A DNA stretch of 64,000 bases, taken from positions 62,001 to 126,000 of the forward strand of contig JALQBC010000060.1 of assembly GCA_023375675.1 (NCBI GenBank), in the 5' to 3' direction. A model generated the notes under the pieces. It saw only the letters and a list, made by a program, of their open reading frames with translations, was not told the DNA's origin and did not search any database. This DNA is from Cytospora piceicola (lineage: Eukaryota > Ascomycota > Sordariomycetes > Diaporthales > Cytosporaceae). Both the position numbers and the translations under genes were made by a program. Positions within the stretch are counted from its first letter, which is position 1; every line of letters starts with the position of its first letter. Positions 52,055-63,490 of this stretch are shown here, in pieces.

Positions 52055-53692
52055 TACCTAGGTAGCCATACATCCCATACCGTATGGGTAATTACCTAGG
52101 TAGTTACCAGGTAAGGCCAAGCTCCCCAAGTTCAAGTCGTTCATCCACCACCAGGAGCCAACTCGATCGGGAAAAGCGTTTTACCGGCATTGATTGGCAC
52201 ATTTTGGCGCCAGGGTGAGACAGAGACATGACATTACCGCATAGTCGGGGCAAGGAATCGAGGGGAAAGTTTCGCCGTGTGGTCCTTAGTTCATCACGGG
52301 GTGGCAGTGCTACAGAGTTTTGAACGCAGAGTTTGGACGCCACGTAGGACAAGCAGGACCGAAAGGAGCACGTCGCAGTCCATATTGATACCCATACGGA
52401 GGGCTCAGGGAACACAGCACTTCTGTGCACAGGGTCTCTTCTTCCATTTCGGGGCCGGGCGGTCCAAGGTTGGTTGTGGCGGGGCGCCCCCGGATTTTGT
52501 TGGAAATTGCAGAGTGTTACGGACTCGGAACAAGAGCGAAAATGGGGCAAGTGTGCCTGTAGATCATGTCTGCTGGGTAGATACCTAGGTGGACTAGGTA
52601 GTTTTATGACTCCAGAAGCAGGGCAGGGCGGAGTTGCGTTGCGTTGCGTTCCGTTGCGTTGCGTTGTTCGGTTCGGCGAGCTCGATCTCTCCTTTGCCCC
52701 TTGTTGTTGGCAGAAAAGGGAAGTGACCAGGTGAGTGACATTAGAGTTGACCTAGCGTTACTGTGGTATGCTTTTTTTTTTTTCGTTCCTTCTTCTTCCT
52801 CTTCGATATGCATCTATCGGGAGTGCGGAGTCTTCGGTCGACCAGACTGGTGTGTGGGGTTGTTTGCTGTACCCACCTGCCCACTTAAACTCAACTGGTG
52901 ATGTGGCCCGTGTCCTTCCAGAGCCCACTTTAGCTGTCCAGGTGGTAAGCACGATGCAAAGTACGTACCGAGGTACCTGTACTATCTGTACAACATGTAG
53001 CGTACCGTTTGTTTTGACATGGGGGTTATTTCCCGTATCCGGAATAGTCGGCTCGTTAAGGTACGTGACTGAATCGGGCAGTATCTACCAGGGTATCTAC
53101 CTAGGTAGGTTATTCTACTGTGGTACCAGGGTACCTAGGTACTTACATAATAAAGTGCGGATCCGGTACGGGTTTCGAATGACGACACCCGGCCGACTTC
53201 ATGTGTTCGAGATCAAACCTCATGGATTGACTTTTGTACCTGGTGCACAAACCTTGTGAAACCGCCACCCTTCCTTGGCAATAATACTGTTATACGGTGG
53301 ATGGTGATGATTACTGCCTTTTGCTCTTATTGTCCAGACACTCACTTGTCCCGTCATTACTACGGCTGCTCCGGAGCACAACCCCGCGTACTTTCATTCG
53401 GCCCTCCAAAAAGACAAGGTCCTTTCATAAATCTTAGCACGCCGTGGGAGATAATCGCCCTTCACGCTACACACAGATACGCTGCCAAGTCACAACGGGT
53501 AATTCAGCTTCCGCCGCTAGACAAACCAACAACTGGCCGGGCGTTCTCTAGTACTTGAGCCAACGAACGAACGCACGTTGGTGCCCTGGTGCCCTGGTGC
53601 CTCGGTACACCGGCAAATCCACTACTGCCTGATCCTGATCCTGATCTGATCCTGATCCCGCTCCTCTCTCATCGTCCGTCCTACTACCTAGG
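52055..53692. repeat. Cluster of TACCTAGGTA palindromes
   Basis: Four perfect 10-bp palindromes and two near-perfect ones occur within 1.64 kb. Others in the window are at 22402-22411, 30423-30432 and 61733-61742, all outside coding sequence. They may be binding sites for a dimeric protein or a dispersed repeat family. Confidence 0.7.
52630..52668. repeat. GCGTT pentanucleotide repeat
   Basis: GTTGCGTTGCGTTCCGTTGC and its continuation repeat the unit GCGTT/CCGTT about six times. Simple sequence repeat in the divergent spacer. Confidence 0.75.
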
Positions 53693-54554
53693 CACCGTGT
53701 GAAAGTAAGACTTCCAGCGCATTGTGCACAACAATGCACCAAACCTTGGTCCCTTTGTGGCACTACTCTAATTTTGGCCTTTATTCAGCCTTTCAGCCCT
53801 TCCGTGTCGTGCCGTCTCCGTCCCGCTCTCCGGACACCCACAGGGGTGGCGGAGGGGAGTGTATTTGTCACTTCTGGGCCGTCCTCTCCTTTTTCTTTCT
53901 TTCTTACTAAATACCGACACTGCGGATAATCAAAAAAAAAACAGCACGGATCGCGCGGTAAGTGTATGATTTCGTCTTGCCATGGCGGGCACTACCTACA
54001 TTTTCCCACGTGTAGTAGCGACCGTTGATGCCGCCATTGCAAAGACAATGGCACCTCAGAAGTTGCCTAGCATGGTGTTTTGACCCGGGCATCACCCACA
54101 CGGCATTCCACGGCATCCTTGGACAAAATAGACAACCAAAAAGGCGTTGGCAATTTCAAGCTTCATGGCAAATGGGAATCCGGCCCGTCTGTCCGGGCTC
54201 CTCAGGACTGGATCTTATGCAAACGATTTCACCATATGAACGGCACCAAACATTAGGTCAACCAAAGGCCCCCCAGGGTGGTCTTTGTGCTCTTTTCAGC
54301 CTCTTCCGCTACCGATCTGGGTAGCGCAACGTGGGTTTCCGGCTAGAAGGTTGGCTAGAAGGAAGTACACCCTTTGCTAGAGAAAAACAACGACATATCT
54401 ATTGCAGATATGCCAGAACAATCACACATACAGATCTTTGGATTGGACAGGGGCTTGGATGCACAGACCAAGATTCGAGCCTTTCTGTCACTGCGGCTGC
54501 TGCTGCTTGGAACAAGTTCTACCACGCGCACTCGAACCAGCCGTGCCAAATATC

Positions 54555-54598
54555 CACACCCACACACACACACACACACACACACTTACACACACACC
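54555..54598. repeat. CA dinucleotide microsatellite
   Basis: A CA run of about 14 units, interrupted once by TTA, in the divergent spacer. Its normal CA content shows that this DNA escaped RIP. Confidence 0.9.
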
Positions 54599-56092
54599 CT
54601 TCTGCCGCAGTCTGCGGTCTGCAATATGTATTGGGCACACTACGTGTGACTGCAGCGTCGTATCCAGATCACGCATTCCCTTTCCATATTCCACCAGCAT
54701 GTCATCATCCAGCGTGCTTTGCCAAGCTAGCGGCTCCTCAGCTGTCTTGCGGCTGGTTCGCCTTGATTGTCCAGCTCTCACTGCACACCAACGACTCTTC
54801 GAGGCAGGGCTTATTCTGTGCTCCATTACTCTCTTACGTTTTCGTCACTTCAGTGGCCTCCAATTTACTCAATCTAATCCATCACATCGGGGCCCGTCCA
54901 CGGCCAAGTGGCTTTTCATGGACGTCCCAACCTGGCATCCCCTGGCCCCCAAGTGGCGTCGGTATTTCCACGATAGTTACCGTGCCGTTGAAAGTTCTAG
55001 CGCCAAAATACCCTTCTGCCATGGTACCTTTCGTATGTACCCTCACCTTGACCCAAAATATCCACTCGGCCGCTCACGCTGCCGCTCACGAGGAGCAAGC
55101 GCCTACATCTAGGTACCCACCCCGGTTCCAAGATGCCTGGGCCACGTCTTGACTTCCTTGGCACTGCATACATATCCACCAGGTACATCAGTTCCGATGT
55201 ACTTTTCTCTTTTAGTTGGGATTGGCAACTTTCTTTACGAGACAGGGGCCTGAAGGAAGAGACCAGAGCCCTTAGGCACTTCGACGGCGCGGTTTAGTTG
55301 AAGCACTGGTCAAACCCTGAGTGGAACCGGGTGTGGCACAGAGCAAGGTGATGGGGACAGACGGACATCGTACCGTGAGCTTGCTCTTTAGACCCTGGCC
55401 TCTCTTGTTCGACAATGATTAATGCCTTCCGCTGCAGAATGGAAAGCCGTCCCGAACGTCGGTCCACCCGAATCCATGGTACCAGTGTCCAGGGTGGCAG
55501 GGAGTAGCCAGGCCCTCTTGGAGAGATTTTTCTCTTTCGGGCACGTCATGTTACTGTTTTGACCGACCAACTCACGTTTTCCTGTCACAGTCCACCTGTA
55601 TTGCTATTTCCGTCTGCCTCTACCCATGTACCACATGTACTATTACCAGGCCCAGTGTGGTCTAGGCCGTGAGACATGGCTCGCTTCGATCCGAGAGTGT
55701 CCAATGTCGGGTCCACGATGACCTGACCGGCCTCAACACAGGATCTCGCTAACGTATTCGATGCCATGGTCCCGGCTAAAGCCTTATTCTCCGAACGCCC
55801 TAGCAAAAATGCAAGTACATTTAACGTTATTCGCCGTCCAACGTTGACGCCCGCAGCGGTCGGCCTTCTTATACCGGGACTATCGAATCTCTTCCCGTTC
55901 TATTGATTACTTCGTCAAAGTCCGTGGCCTAGCTTCCTTTCGTTTGTTACAAAAGAGCCTCCTTGTTCTGGACTTGTGATTCATCTTCCCACTTGTCTCG
56001 TTCAAGTTCATCTACAGAGCCGCTTATCCTTTCATCCACTCTCGCTAGGACATACCTACCATCACGACGGTCTTCACCATAACTCCACTACC

Positions 56093-57677
56093 ATGGACAG
56101 CTACACACCCTCCCGAGTCTCCACGGACGACTCATCTCTGTCCGAGAGCTCCCCTCTCACCAGTTCTCCCCTCAGCACACCAGCTGAGCCGACCGACTTT
56201 GATTATGCGCCACATCTAAACGTTGCCAACGGTCCCGGGCTTGGTATCCACTCCTCCACCTCTGATCCAACCTTTGTCCTCGTCATAGGAGGTCTTGGCT
56301 TCATCGGGTCACACACTGTCCTAGAACTCCTTAGGGCTGGCTTCAACGGTATGTACCATCATCCCTTCATCCAGCACGGCAGTCTTCGTATCATGGCGCT
56401 CTGTAGCTGACAACAACCCAGTAATCGTGGTGGATAATCTTAGCAATAGCTACGAGAGTGTGCTACACAATGTCAAGACACTAGCCGGCAAGGAGCACAA
56501 GGAGAAGGGAACACAGATGCCCCTCGTTCACTTCCACCGTGTCGACTATAGGAGCCGCTCCATGCGATTTCTCCTTGAGAGTTATACAGACCTCGTCCCA
56601 GTAAAACAGTCAACGTCAGAATCGGATGACTCTGACAGGCAACAAATGACCTACCAGTCCCGCATAACAGGAGTCATCCACTTTGCCGCCTACAAGTCTG
56701 TCTCAGAGTCCATCAGCAAGCCCCTACAGTACTACAACAACAATGTATGCGGGCTCGTGTCACTCCTCGAGCTCCTCGACAAGTTCTCCATCCGCAACTT
56801 CATCTTTAGCAGCTCCGCCACCGTCTACGGCTCCAAGGCCGACGCCGGCGTCCCCCTGCGGGAAGAAGACCTCGTGCACCACCCCGAAACATTCATCAAC
56901 CCCCAGACCAACTCTACCGTGCACCTCACACCTACCGTCTCGGGTCTGACATGCCCCTACGGGCGGACCAAGTACATGGCCGAGGCCATCCTCGCGGACC
57001 TCGCCGAGTCGGACGACCGGTGGCGCATCGTGGCCCTGCGGTACTTCAACCCCGTCGGCTGCGACCCGTCGGGCCTCCTGGGCGAGAACCCCCGGAACGT
57101 CCCGACCAACCTGTACCCCGTCATCACGCAGGTCCTCACAGGCGACAGGGCCAAGCTGGACGTCTTCGGCTCGGACTGGGAGACGCGCGACGGCAGCGCG
57201 GTGCGGGACTTCGTGCACGTCCTGGACGTGGCACGGGGCCACATCGCGGCGCTCCGGCCCGCGCCCCAGGCGGCAGCACCATCACAAGCAGCGGCAGCCC
57301 TCCCGACAGGCGACAAGAACAGCAACGAGACGACCCCCACGGTGGAGAAGACACAAGAGGAGGCAGAGGGCAGCAGCAAGCCCGCCGGGGACGAGAAGCC
57401 CCGGGCGCTGGCCACCGGGTTCCGGGCCTACAACCTCGGCAGCGGCAACGGCACGACGGTGCTCGAGGCGGTGCGCAGCCTGGAGCAGGCGGCCGGGCGG
57501 GCCATCCCGCTGGACCTGCGGGGCCGGCGGGCCGGCGACGTGGGCTCGTGCGTGGCGAGCAACGCGCGGGCGTCGCGCGAGCTGGGGTGGGCGCCCCGCG
57601 AGAGCATCACGCGGTGCGCGGCGGACCTGTGGAACTTCGTGGGGCGGGCCGTCGGCGGCGGCGTCAGGGCGCTGTAA
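56093..57677 (+). CDS. uge3: UDP-glucose/UDP-GlcNAc 4-epimerase (Uge3-like)
   Basis: Two exons (56093-56348 and 56422-57677; 73-bp intron, donor GTATGT) give about 503 aa. It is a GalE-type short-chain dehydrogenase/reductase. The NAD-binding glycine motif is GGLGFIG at residues 66-72, then VVDNLSNSY, SSSATVYG (215-222) and the catalytic pair Tyr265/Lys269 in YGRTK. It interconverts UDP-Glc with UDP-Gal and probably UDP-GlcNAc with UDP-GalNAc, giving both precursors for galactosaminogalactan; the double specificity is known for A. fumigatus Uge3 and inferred here. Oddities are an N-terminal extension of about 60 residues rich in Ser/Thr/Pro, and a low-complexity insert (about residues 365-413, Ala/Glu/Thr/Lys-rich) inside the substrate-binding half. 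It is divergent from the gtb3-like gene. Confidence 0.9.
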
Positions 57678-59189
57678 GGAATCGAACAAAAAAAAAAGAT
57701 TAAAAAATGAGTGGTTCTTGATTAAACGGTGGTAATAAGTGCTGGCGTGTGCGGTCGAGATGGGCAGAGCGATGATATGTCGTTCGATTCGCCGGGCATT
57801 TTCTCGTCCCTTTCTTTTTCGTCTTCTTTGCTTTTTCCTTCGGGTCAATCTTTGGATCCTGACTGGGTGGAATGTTACCGATCTACACATGGCGTTGGAA
57901 CTATCGGTTGCACAGAGAGTGTCTCGGCAAGCTATCGATCTATTGGACTTTGGCTTGTCTCAGTACCCTTGCCGGGTTCTTTGCTTTCATTTCTTTTTTT
58001 CTTCTGCTTCTACAAATTCTTTCAATTCTTTAACTTTCTACGTTGGGTTCTATGGGGGCAGGGGGAAAGAAAAAGAAGAAGAAAACAGAAGAAGAGCTGG
58101 AAGTTGAATGGTACGGTGGAGGTTTGGATTTCCCAAGATTGGGGCTTGTTGATGCATCATCGGCAGGTGGCCGCAAGACCCGTTCTCACTGCTCGAGCCC
58201 TCCTGTCACTGCCATCGCCCACGGTTTCCTGTTTTCTCTCTCAAAACTGTTTCTATATGGGAAAATGCGGCTTGTTTGAAATTGCACCAGCCAGGAAAAG
58301 GGGTGGGTACATACCAAAGGATGGAAAACTGTTTTGTTTTAGCGAGTTTGTCAGTCAGGGTTGTTAATGTCTACTTGAGTACTGTTACCACGGGACAGTC
58401 ACGATAGCTGCAAGAATACCACATCATGATCATCAAACTTCTGACCTCCATTTCGGGGAATTTCCCTCGCAAGACCTTGTCCGAGAGCCTCGCTTTTGGG
58501 AATCCGCCGCCGGGCCACCCCCAAAATTGGGGACGGACCCCTACTGTATTTTTGGTCCCCCCCTCCCTGCAGGATGCTTTTGATGATCCTCCACCCACAT
58601 GTGCAGGACATGCGAACTCCTCCGATACAACACACTTGATTAAATTGCACAAAACAAACAACCATAAAAAACGTCGCATGATCCTGCCAGCCGTGCATGT
58701 TGCTCCTGCCCGCCATAGTGAGATTACTGTACATGAAAACGCATGTCACCTGCTTGTTCGGACGATTTCCTGCAGATATGTTGCATCTCCGGGCCATCTA
58801 CGGGGGGGAATGGATGTCATGCAATAATCTCCGACATGCTTGAGACTACGCACGGATCAAAGTGACCCTCTGTGTCGGCGGTGTTGGTCCTGATGTCGAA
58901 TGGTATGTTTCATGAATATTTCTGGATGTGTCTAGCTGGCCGAGTTTACGGCCCCCCCTGGGATTGCCTCATGCTCACGTGCGCACGGGGAGTTCCATAT
59001 ATGAGATGTGGATGGGCCTGAAGTCCGAGGGTTCCTCGTAAACAACAAAACACCATTAAGATTGCTATCTTTACCGCCGTATCCAGCAGTCCTCCCATAC
59101 CTACGGAACCTCGCATCATGGCCCCGAAACATCCGACCCCGAATGTCATGAATCATCATGTATATACGTGATACCGATACTTAATGATA
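57678..59189. other. Convergent 3' spacer
   Basis: This 1.5-kb spacer lies between the epimerase gene and the end of the small secreted protein gene. It is pyrimidine-rich after the epimerase stop. A 212-codon open frame at 57,729-58,367 has no protein-like pattern and begins only 51 bp after the stop, so it is treated as 3' sequence. A CCCC-AAAATT-GGGG stem lies at 58,519-58,532. Confidence 0.55.
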
Positions 59190-59804
59190 TCAATTGACCC
59201 CAGCCCACTTTCCGGCCGGCTCCCCTTTCCCCCCCCCCAAAGCCTTCGTTTGCTCAGCAGGCCTGTCACATACGATCGTCAACATCTGAAAAACAAGTCC
59301 AAGAGGATGGGGCGGCGGGCGAAATGAGTAAGACGAGGAAGGGGGCACAGGCAGGTTTGGGTGACTCACATCCACCTCGGGCATGGCGCAGCCTCCGGCC
59401 GACTTGATGTAGCAGGCTTGCGCGGCAGAGGCCTTGCACGCGCATATCTGAAACCCTCAAGATGTCAGTAATCAGTCCAGCAGCGGCCGTCGTCTTTTAT
59501 GTCGTCCGTGACACACACAAACTCCCTCCCCCCATCCAAACGCTTTCCCCCCCCCCCCCCAAAAAAAACACCCACACACGGTTGGGAGTTTCACTACGAA
59601 AGGGGGACTTACGCTTTCCGGATTCATCCTCGGGTCACAGACCGGCGCGGGGCAGTCGCAGGGTAGCACGAAGACGGGGATGGGCTCGTCGGCGGTGGAG
59701 GCGGAGGCGTCGGTGCCGTTCGCGTCTGCCCGCGGCGTGACGTGAGGGTATGCCATGGTGAGGGCCCAGAGGGCGGAGCTGATGAGGACTAGCGTGGACT
59801 TCAT
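59190..59804 (-). CDS. Small secreted cysteine-rich protein
   Basis: The start at 59804 opens a clear signal peptide (MKSTLVLISSALWALTMAYP). Then come Ala/Thr/Asp-rich sequence and a Cys-rich core (VLPCDCPAPVCDPR...ICACKASAAQACYIKSAGGC). Exon 1 is 59804-59613 and exon 2 59447-59370 (165-bp intron, GTAAGT donor, TTTCAG acceptor, phase 0). Splicing restores the Cys spacing C-x-C...AC..KSAGGC seen in many small fungal secreted proteins. A third exon, 59285-59190, is less certain. Total about 121 aa. Intron 1 contains a C14-A8 run. It lies between the epimerase and spherulin-like genes. A role in the polysaccharide layer or as an effector is possible, but nothing in the sequence proves either. 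Confidence 0.68.
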
Positions 59805-62800
59805 GGTGCTTTTCTTTATGCCTTTTTTTTTCGACTTGGGAAAACGAGCGAAGGGTTTTGGGAAAAGGGAGAGAGAGACTGTTGTGTATAGAGAACCTTG
59901 GGAGGGCGGGCAGGTTGGTCCCCGTGTGACGTTATGAAATCACTGCTTGGGGGTTGGGAAGAGTACGATGGAGGTTCAGTTGCAAGTGGGGAGGGAGGTC
60001 TGAAGATGCCGCCTTTTTGTTCATCTGCATTGTCCAGCACAGCAGGTCCAAGGCCTCGCCTCTCAGCCCCGAGGGATTATCCATATAGTCCCTCAGCCTC
60101 TTGGTTTTGGCGTTCCGTATCACTACCGCAGGAACGGGGCGTCGAACGAGCCGTGAGACCCGGAAAGAAACATACGAGCTGGGAACTCAAAAAAGGGCCT
60201 TGTTATGGCGTCGGTGCTAAGCAGTGCTGGCCTGCGATGGTCTGAAAATAACCGAGACCGCCATTGGACCAGTTCCCGGGGACGCTGCTGGTGGTCCCGT
60301 CATGTGCCTACGTGCCCTCTCCCGGCACTTCGTACAGCTGGCTAAGGCATGGACGTAGCAATGACCTTGGCCATACGTCCCGATGCCGGCTGCGGCACTG
60401 TTGAGATATTGAGACTAGGTGCTGCGGGCCTCGTGTGTGCGTCCCCAAAGCTGCCCGTGAGGTGCCCGAACTTGTCAATCTTGACGTCTTCTTTTTTCCC
60501 TTTCTAGTGTTTCCCCTCAAGTGCTCTATCGATTTTTGAGCCACAAGGTGCGCCCAGGTACGAGGGGCCGGATCCAGTGTGCCAAGTCTGTAAGCCCCTG
60601 TCTACCTAGCCACAAGGCCGTTTCCAAGATTTGGGTTATTCTAAAAGCCCACACATCAGCAGCCAGCAAACAGTGCGTGCGGTCACCGGTGACGGGGCCT
60701 GTGCGACAGTGAGACAGACCATTGGTAAGAGCTAGCGTTTTGGAGGGGAAGGGGGGGGGGGGAAGTACAAACACCCCAATATGGCGGTTTTCCTCGATCA
60801 CCTGGACAGGCGTCAGTTAAACCTGCCACACACACACACACGCCCGGACCCGATCGGGCGGATGGTATGGTACAGAAACCGGTAGCTTCCGCGGAAGGAG
60901 AAAAAAGGACACGGGTACCCGCAGTGGCGGGAAAGGCCAAGAGGAAACAACACCAACAGGGCTGCTGTTGGCCTGGAGTGACAGGGGGTAGGAGTTAGGG
61001 GGTAGGAGATTTAGGGGGAGTTTAGGGGGGGTTAGGAGGGCTTAGGGGGCCAAAGCTTCAATGGTGAAGAAAGCGACCAAAAGGTGGAAGGAAAGTGGGC
61101 TGAGTAATCCGAGTTTTCAAGTACATGCCCCCCCAAAATGGCACGGGCGTGTCAAAGTCCCCGGGGCGAAACAACGCGCTCAGGTAGTCAGGCAACAGCG
61201 TACGGGCAACTGGGGCAAAGCCGAGGGATTCATGTTAGTGTTTCTCGTATTCCCGGCTGCACCTGCTGGCGAAAGAGCCGCATATGCATATGCAAGCATG
61301 TGCTGTGGGTTCTCGAAAGAAAAAAAAAAAAAGAGAGGAGTGAGGAGAGAGGAGACGAAAAGGTGGGACCGGGGCGAGAAAACGAGATTGATCGACCGGG
61401 GATCATAGATCGTTGCAACGGCAACTTCAACCGTGAACATAATAAATCGACGTTGGATATTAATCTATCCTGCTTACTCCTGACTGCCCTAGAAGAAAGA
61501 GAAGGAAATAAAAAACCGTTTAATACTGGGTCGTCTAGCTGCGATCACATCCCCATTGTTTCGCTCAACAGCTGGGGAAGCTCCACTTAATAGAGTGTGT
61601 ACTAAGCATAATACGATTATTTGATGTACCCTGGTACCTTGTAAATTAACTAGGTCAAAGGAATAACGGGCCGCATTCTCGTGTTTATTTCGGGCACGTA
61701 TCTACCTACTGTGGTAGGTATGTGTACCTACCTACCTAGGTACAGAGGTAGGTACATGTACCCATGTGTTATACATATCTAGGTACTTCCTTGCGGCTCC
61801 ACTGTGCCTTGACGTCCGTTGGCCCTGTCAGGCCTGTCTCCCGCTTATAAGTAGATCTCGTTCCAGAAATTTTATCGTGTTGGTACCTTGGCACCCCCCC
61901 ACCCTTCTCAACACCCCTGGCATGCATCTATCGGGGTTTGGAAACTTTGGTGGAACTTGGAAACATATCACCGAAACCGAAGGAAGGAAACAGTAAACGG
62001 GAAAACCACCCGAGGTCAGATTTCGCACGCATATTCCTTCCCATGTACCTTCCCGACTCCCACCCCCCCTTCCAAAAAAAAAAAGGGGGGGGGGCCATAG
62101 CCTCGACTGCTCTGCCACTAAAAGACTTCATAAAAAATTATTTGCAAGCAGGCTCACGGTCCTCGCCCTCGGCGATCCTGACGCTCCACCCAATTGTTGT
62201 CCTCAGAAAACCACCAGGGTTGAAAACCTAGAAAACCAGCAAACCTAAACACATCCATCCAGCCATCCATACCTTTTCCCCGCACTGGCACTAAACCATG
62301 GAACCCACGTACCGGGCGGGCGCCACCACGTAATTCTTCGTGTGTTCGCTCGCCGGTGTGCCGACGCCCGCCAAAAGGACCCGCCTCCCCCCGTTGGTTG
62401 ACATGTCTCACCACCCCCCCGTGCAAGGGTTCCCGCGCCACATTGGCAGTCTGACGACAACAACAAATGGAAAGAAGGAGAAGGAAAAGAAATAAGAGGG
62501 GACAACGACCCCTGCCACCTCTCCCCTCCCCCCCCCCCCCGGAAGCCGCCAGGGCGAGCCACACGTGCTGCAAGGAAGGAGATTTGTCTCATGTGCTGGC
62601 CAGTACCACGTTGAGGAGACGCCTGCCTCGGCCCTTGGCGTATTATTCCTTTTTTTCTTCTCTTTCGCTAGCACCAGTGGCACCAGTGGACGCCGCCGGA
62701 ATTACGTAAAAAAGCAACCTGTACATATGCCTGTGTTGTATGCAGTGACATTGTGCATGGGGGGGGGGGGAGCAGAGCAAATCCTCAGCAGAGTGACTCG

Positions 62801-63490
62801 CCCATGTCCAACCCACCGCAAACGCCCCGGCGCCTCACCGTCACGGCGGAAAGTTACCGCTGCATCACGGACTGCCAACTCTTTTCGGCCCTTTTTTTGA
62901 GTTCAAGCTTGCGTCCAAGCTTGTGCGCCGTTGGTCGCCCATCACCAATCGCCATCTCGCGAAGGGCCAAGGTGCATGGCATCATGACTGCAGTGCGAGG
63001 AAAACTTGGAAGATGTGGTGGAGGTCGTGGTGGTAGTGAGGTTAACGATTATCGTATCCGGCAGCCTCGGAGATATCAGATGACCTTTTTTTTTTTTTTG
63101 GTTCTGTTCAAACCGGAAAACTTCGCGAGATTGTGAAGAGCTGAAAAAGCCGTAAACGAAACACACGCCGGGCAATGTCGACTGACTGGTAACCCGCCAG
63201 GTAGTAGTAGATAGGCCGGGTGCAACCTGGTCGTAGCATTTGAAGCCAAAGTTCCTGATTATGATCCCCCCCCCCTCCTTCCAAGCCCGCAAAATAAGCA
63301 CTGGCCGGTTCCCACACCAGGATGACAAGGACGCCATGCAGCTGCCAGGAAGCAAGACATGTCTCCCCAAGCTGCCAGACCAGAGACATGCAATGCAGTA
63401 AGCAGCAGGCAGGCAGGCAGGCGGGCAGGTTTCCCCTTCCCTTAGCCCCCCCCCTCCCCCCTTCCCCCGGGGGGCGCCCACCCGGGGCCT
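59805..63490. other. Long spacer with G/C homopolymer runs
   Basis: This 3.7-kb spacer holds the promoter of the small secreted protein and the 3' end of the spherulin-like gene. It contains G12 at 60751-60762, A11-G10 at 62074-62094, C13 at 62528-62540, G12 at 62759-62770, a CA run near 60,828-60,842, a G-run cluster at 60,983-61,050 and a TACCTAGGTA site at 61733-61742. No convincing gene was found; long open frames here overlap homopolymers and lack protein-like order. Confidence 0.6.
60983..61050 (+). repeat. G-run cluster resembling TTAGGG units
   Basis: Repeated GGGGGTAGGAG, TTAGGGGG and TTAGGAGGG words give at least seven runs of three or more G within 70 bp on the plus strand. This meets the pattern for an intramolecular G-quadruplex. 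It resembles degenerate telomere units but is too irregular to be a telomere. Confidence 0.6.

Larger units (their letters stand above)
50841..56092. promoter_or_regulatory. Long divergent spacer between gtb3-like and uge3-like genes
   Basis: This 5.25-kb stretch lies between the two start codons and has no convincing gene. It carries TACCTAGGTA palindromes at 52055-52064, 52093-52102, 53098-53107 and 53132-53141, with partial forms at 52582-52590 and 53685-53692. It also has a G11 run at 51753-51763, a GCGTT repeat near 52,633-52,668 and a CA microsatellite at 54,555-54,598. It must contain the two promoters. Such a long spacer would suit complex regulation, but which sites act is unknown. 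Confidence 0.6.

Noticed and set aside
51501..52073. 190-codon minus-strand open frame
   Set aside because: Low-complexity, Pro/Ser-rich, overlaps other frames and a G11 run; not protein-like.
54331..55152. 273-codon plus-strand open frame in the gtb3-uge3 spacer
   Set aside because: Runs through the CA microsatellite as Thr-His repeats; no conserved pattern, signal peptide or splice structure.
57729..58367. 212-codon plus-strand open frame after the epimerase
   Set aside because: Starts 51 bp after the epimerase stop in pyrimidine-rich sequence, rich in Phe/Ser/Leu; more likely 3' untranslated sequence.
60983..61050. Telomere repeat
   Set aside because: Units vary in length and G number and sit between genes; it cannot be a true chromosome end.
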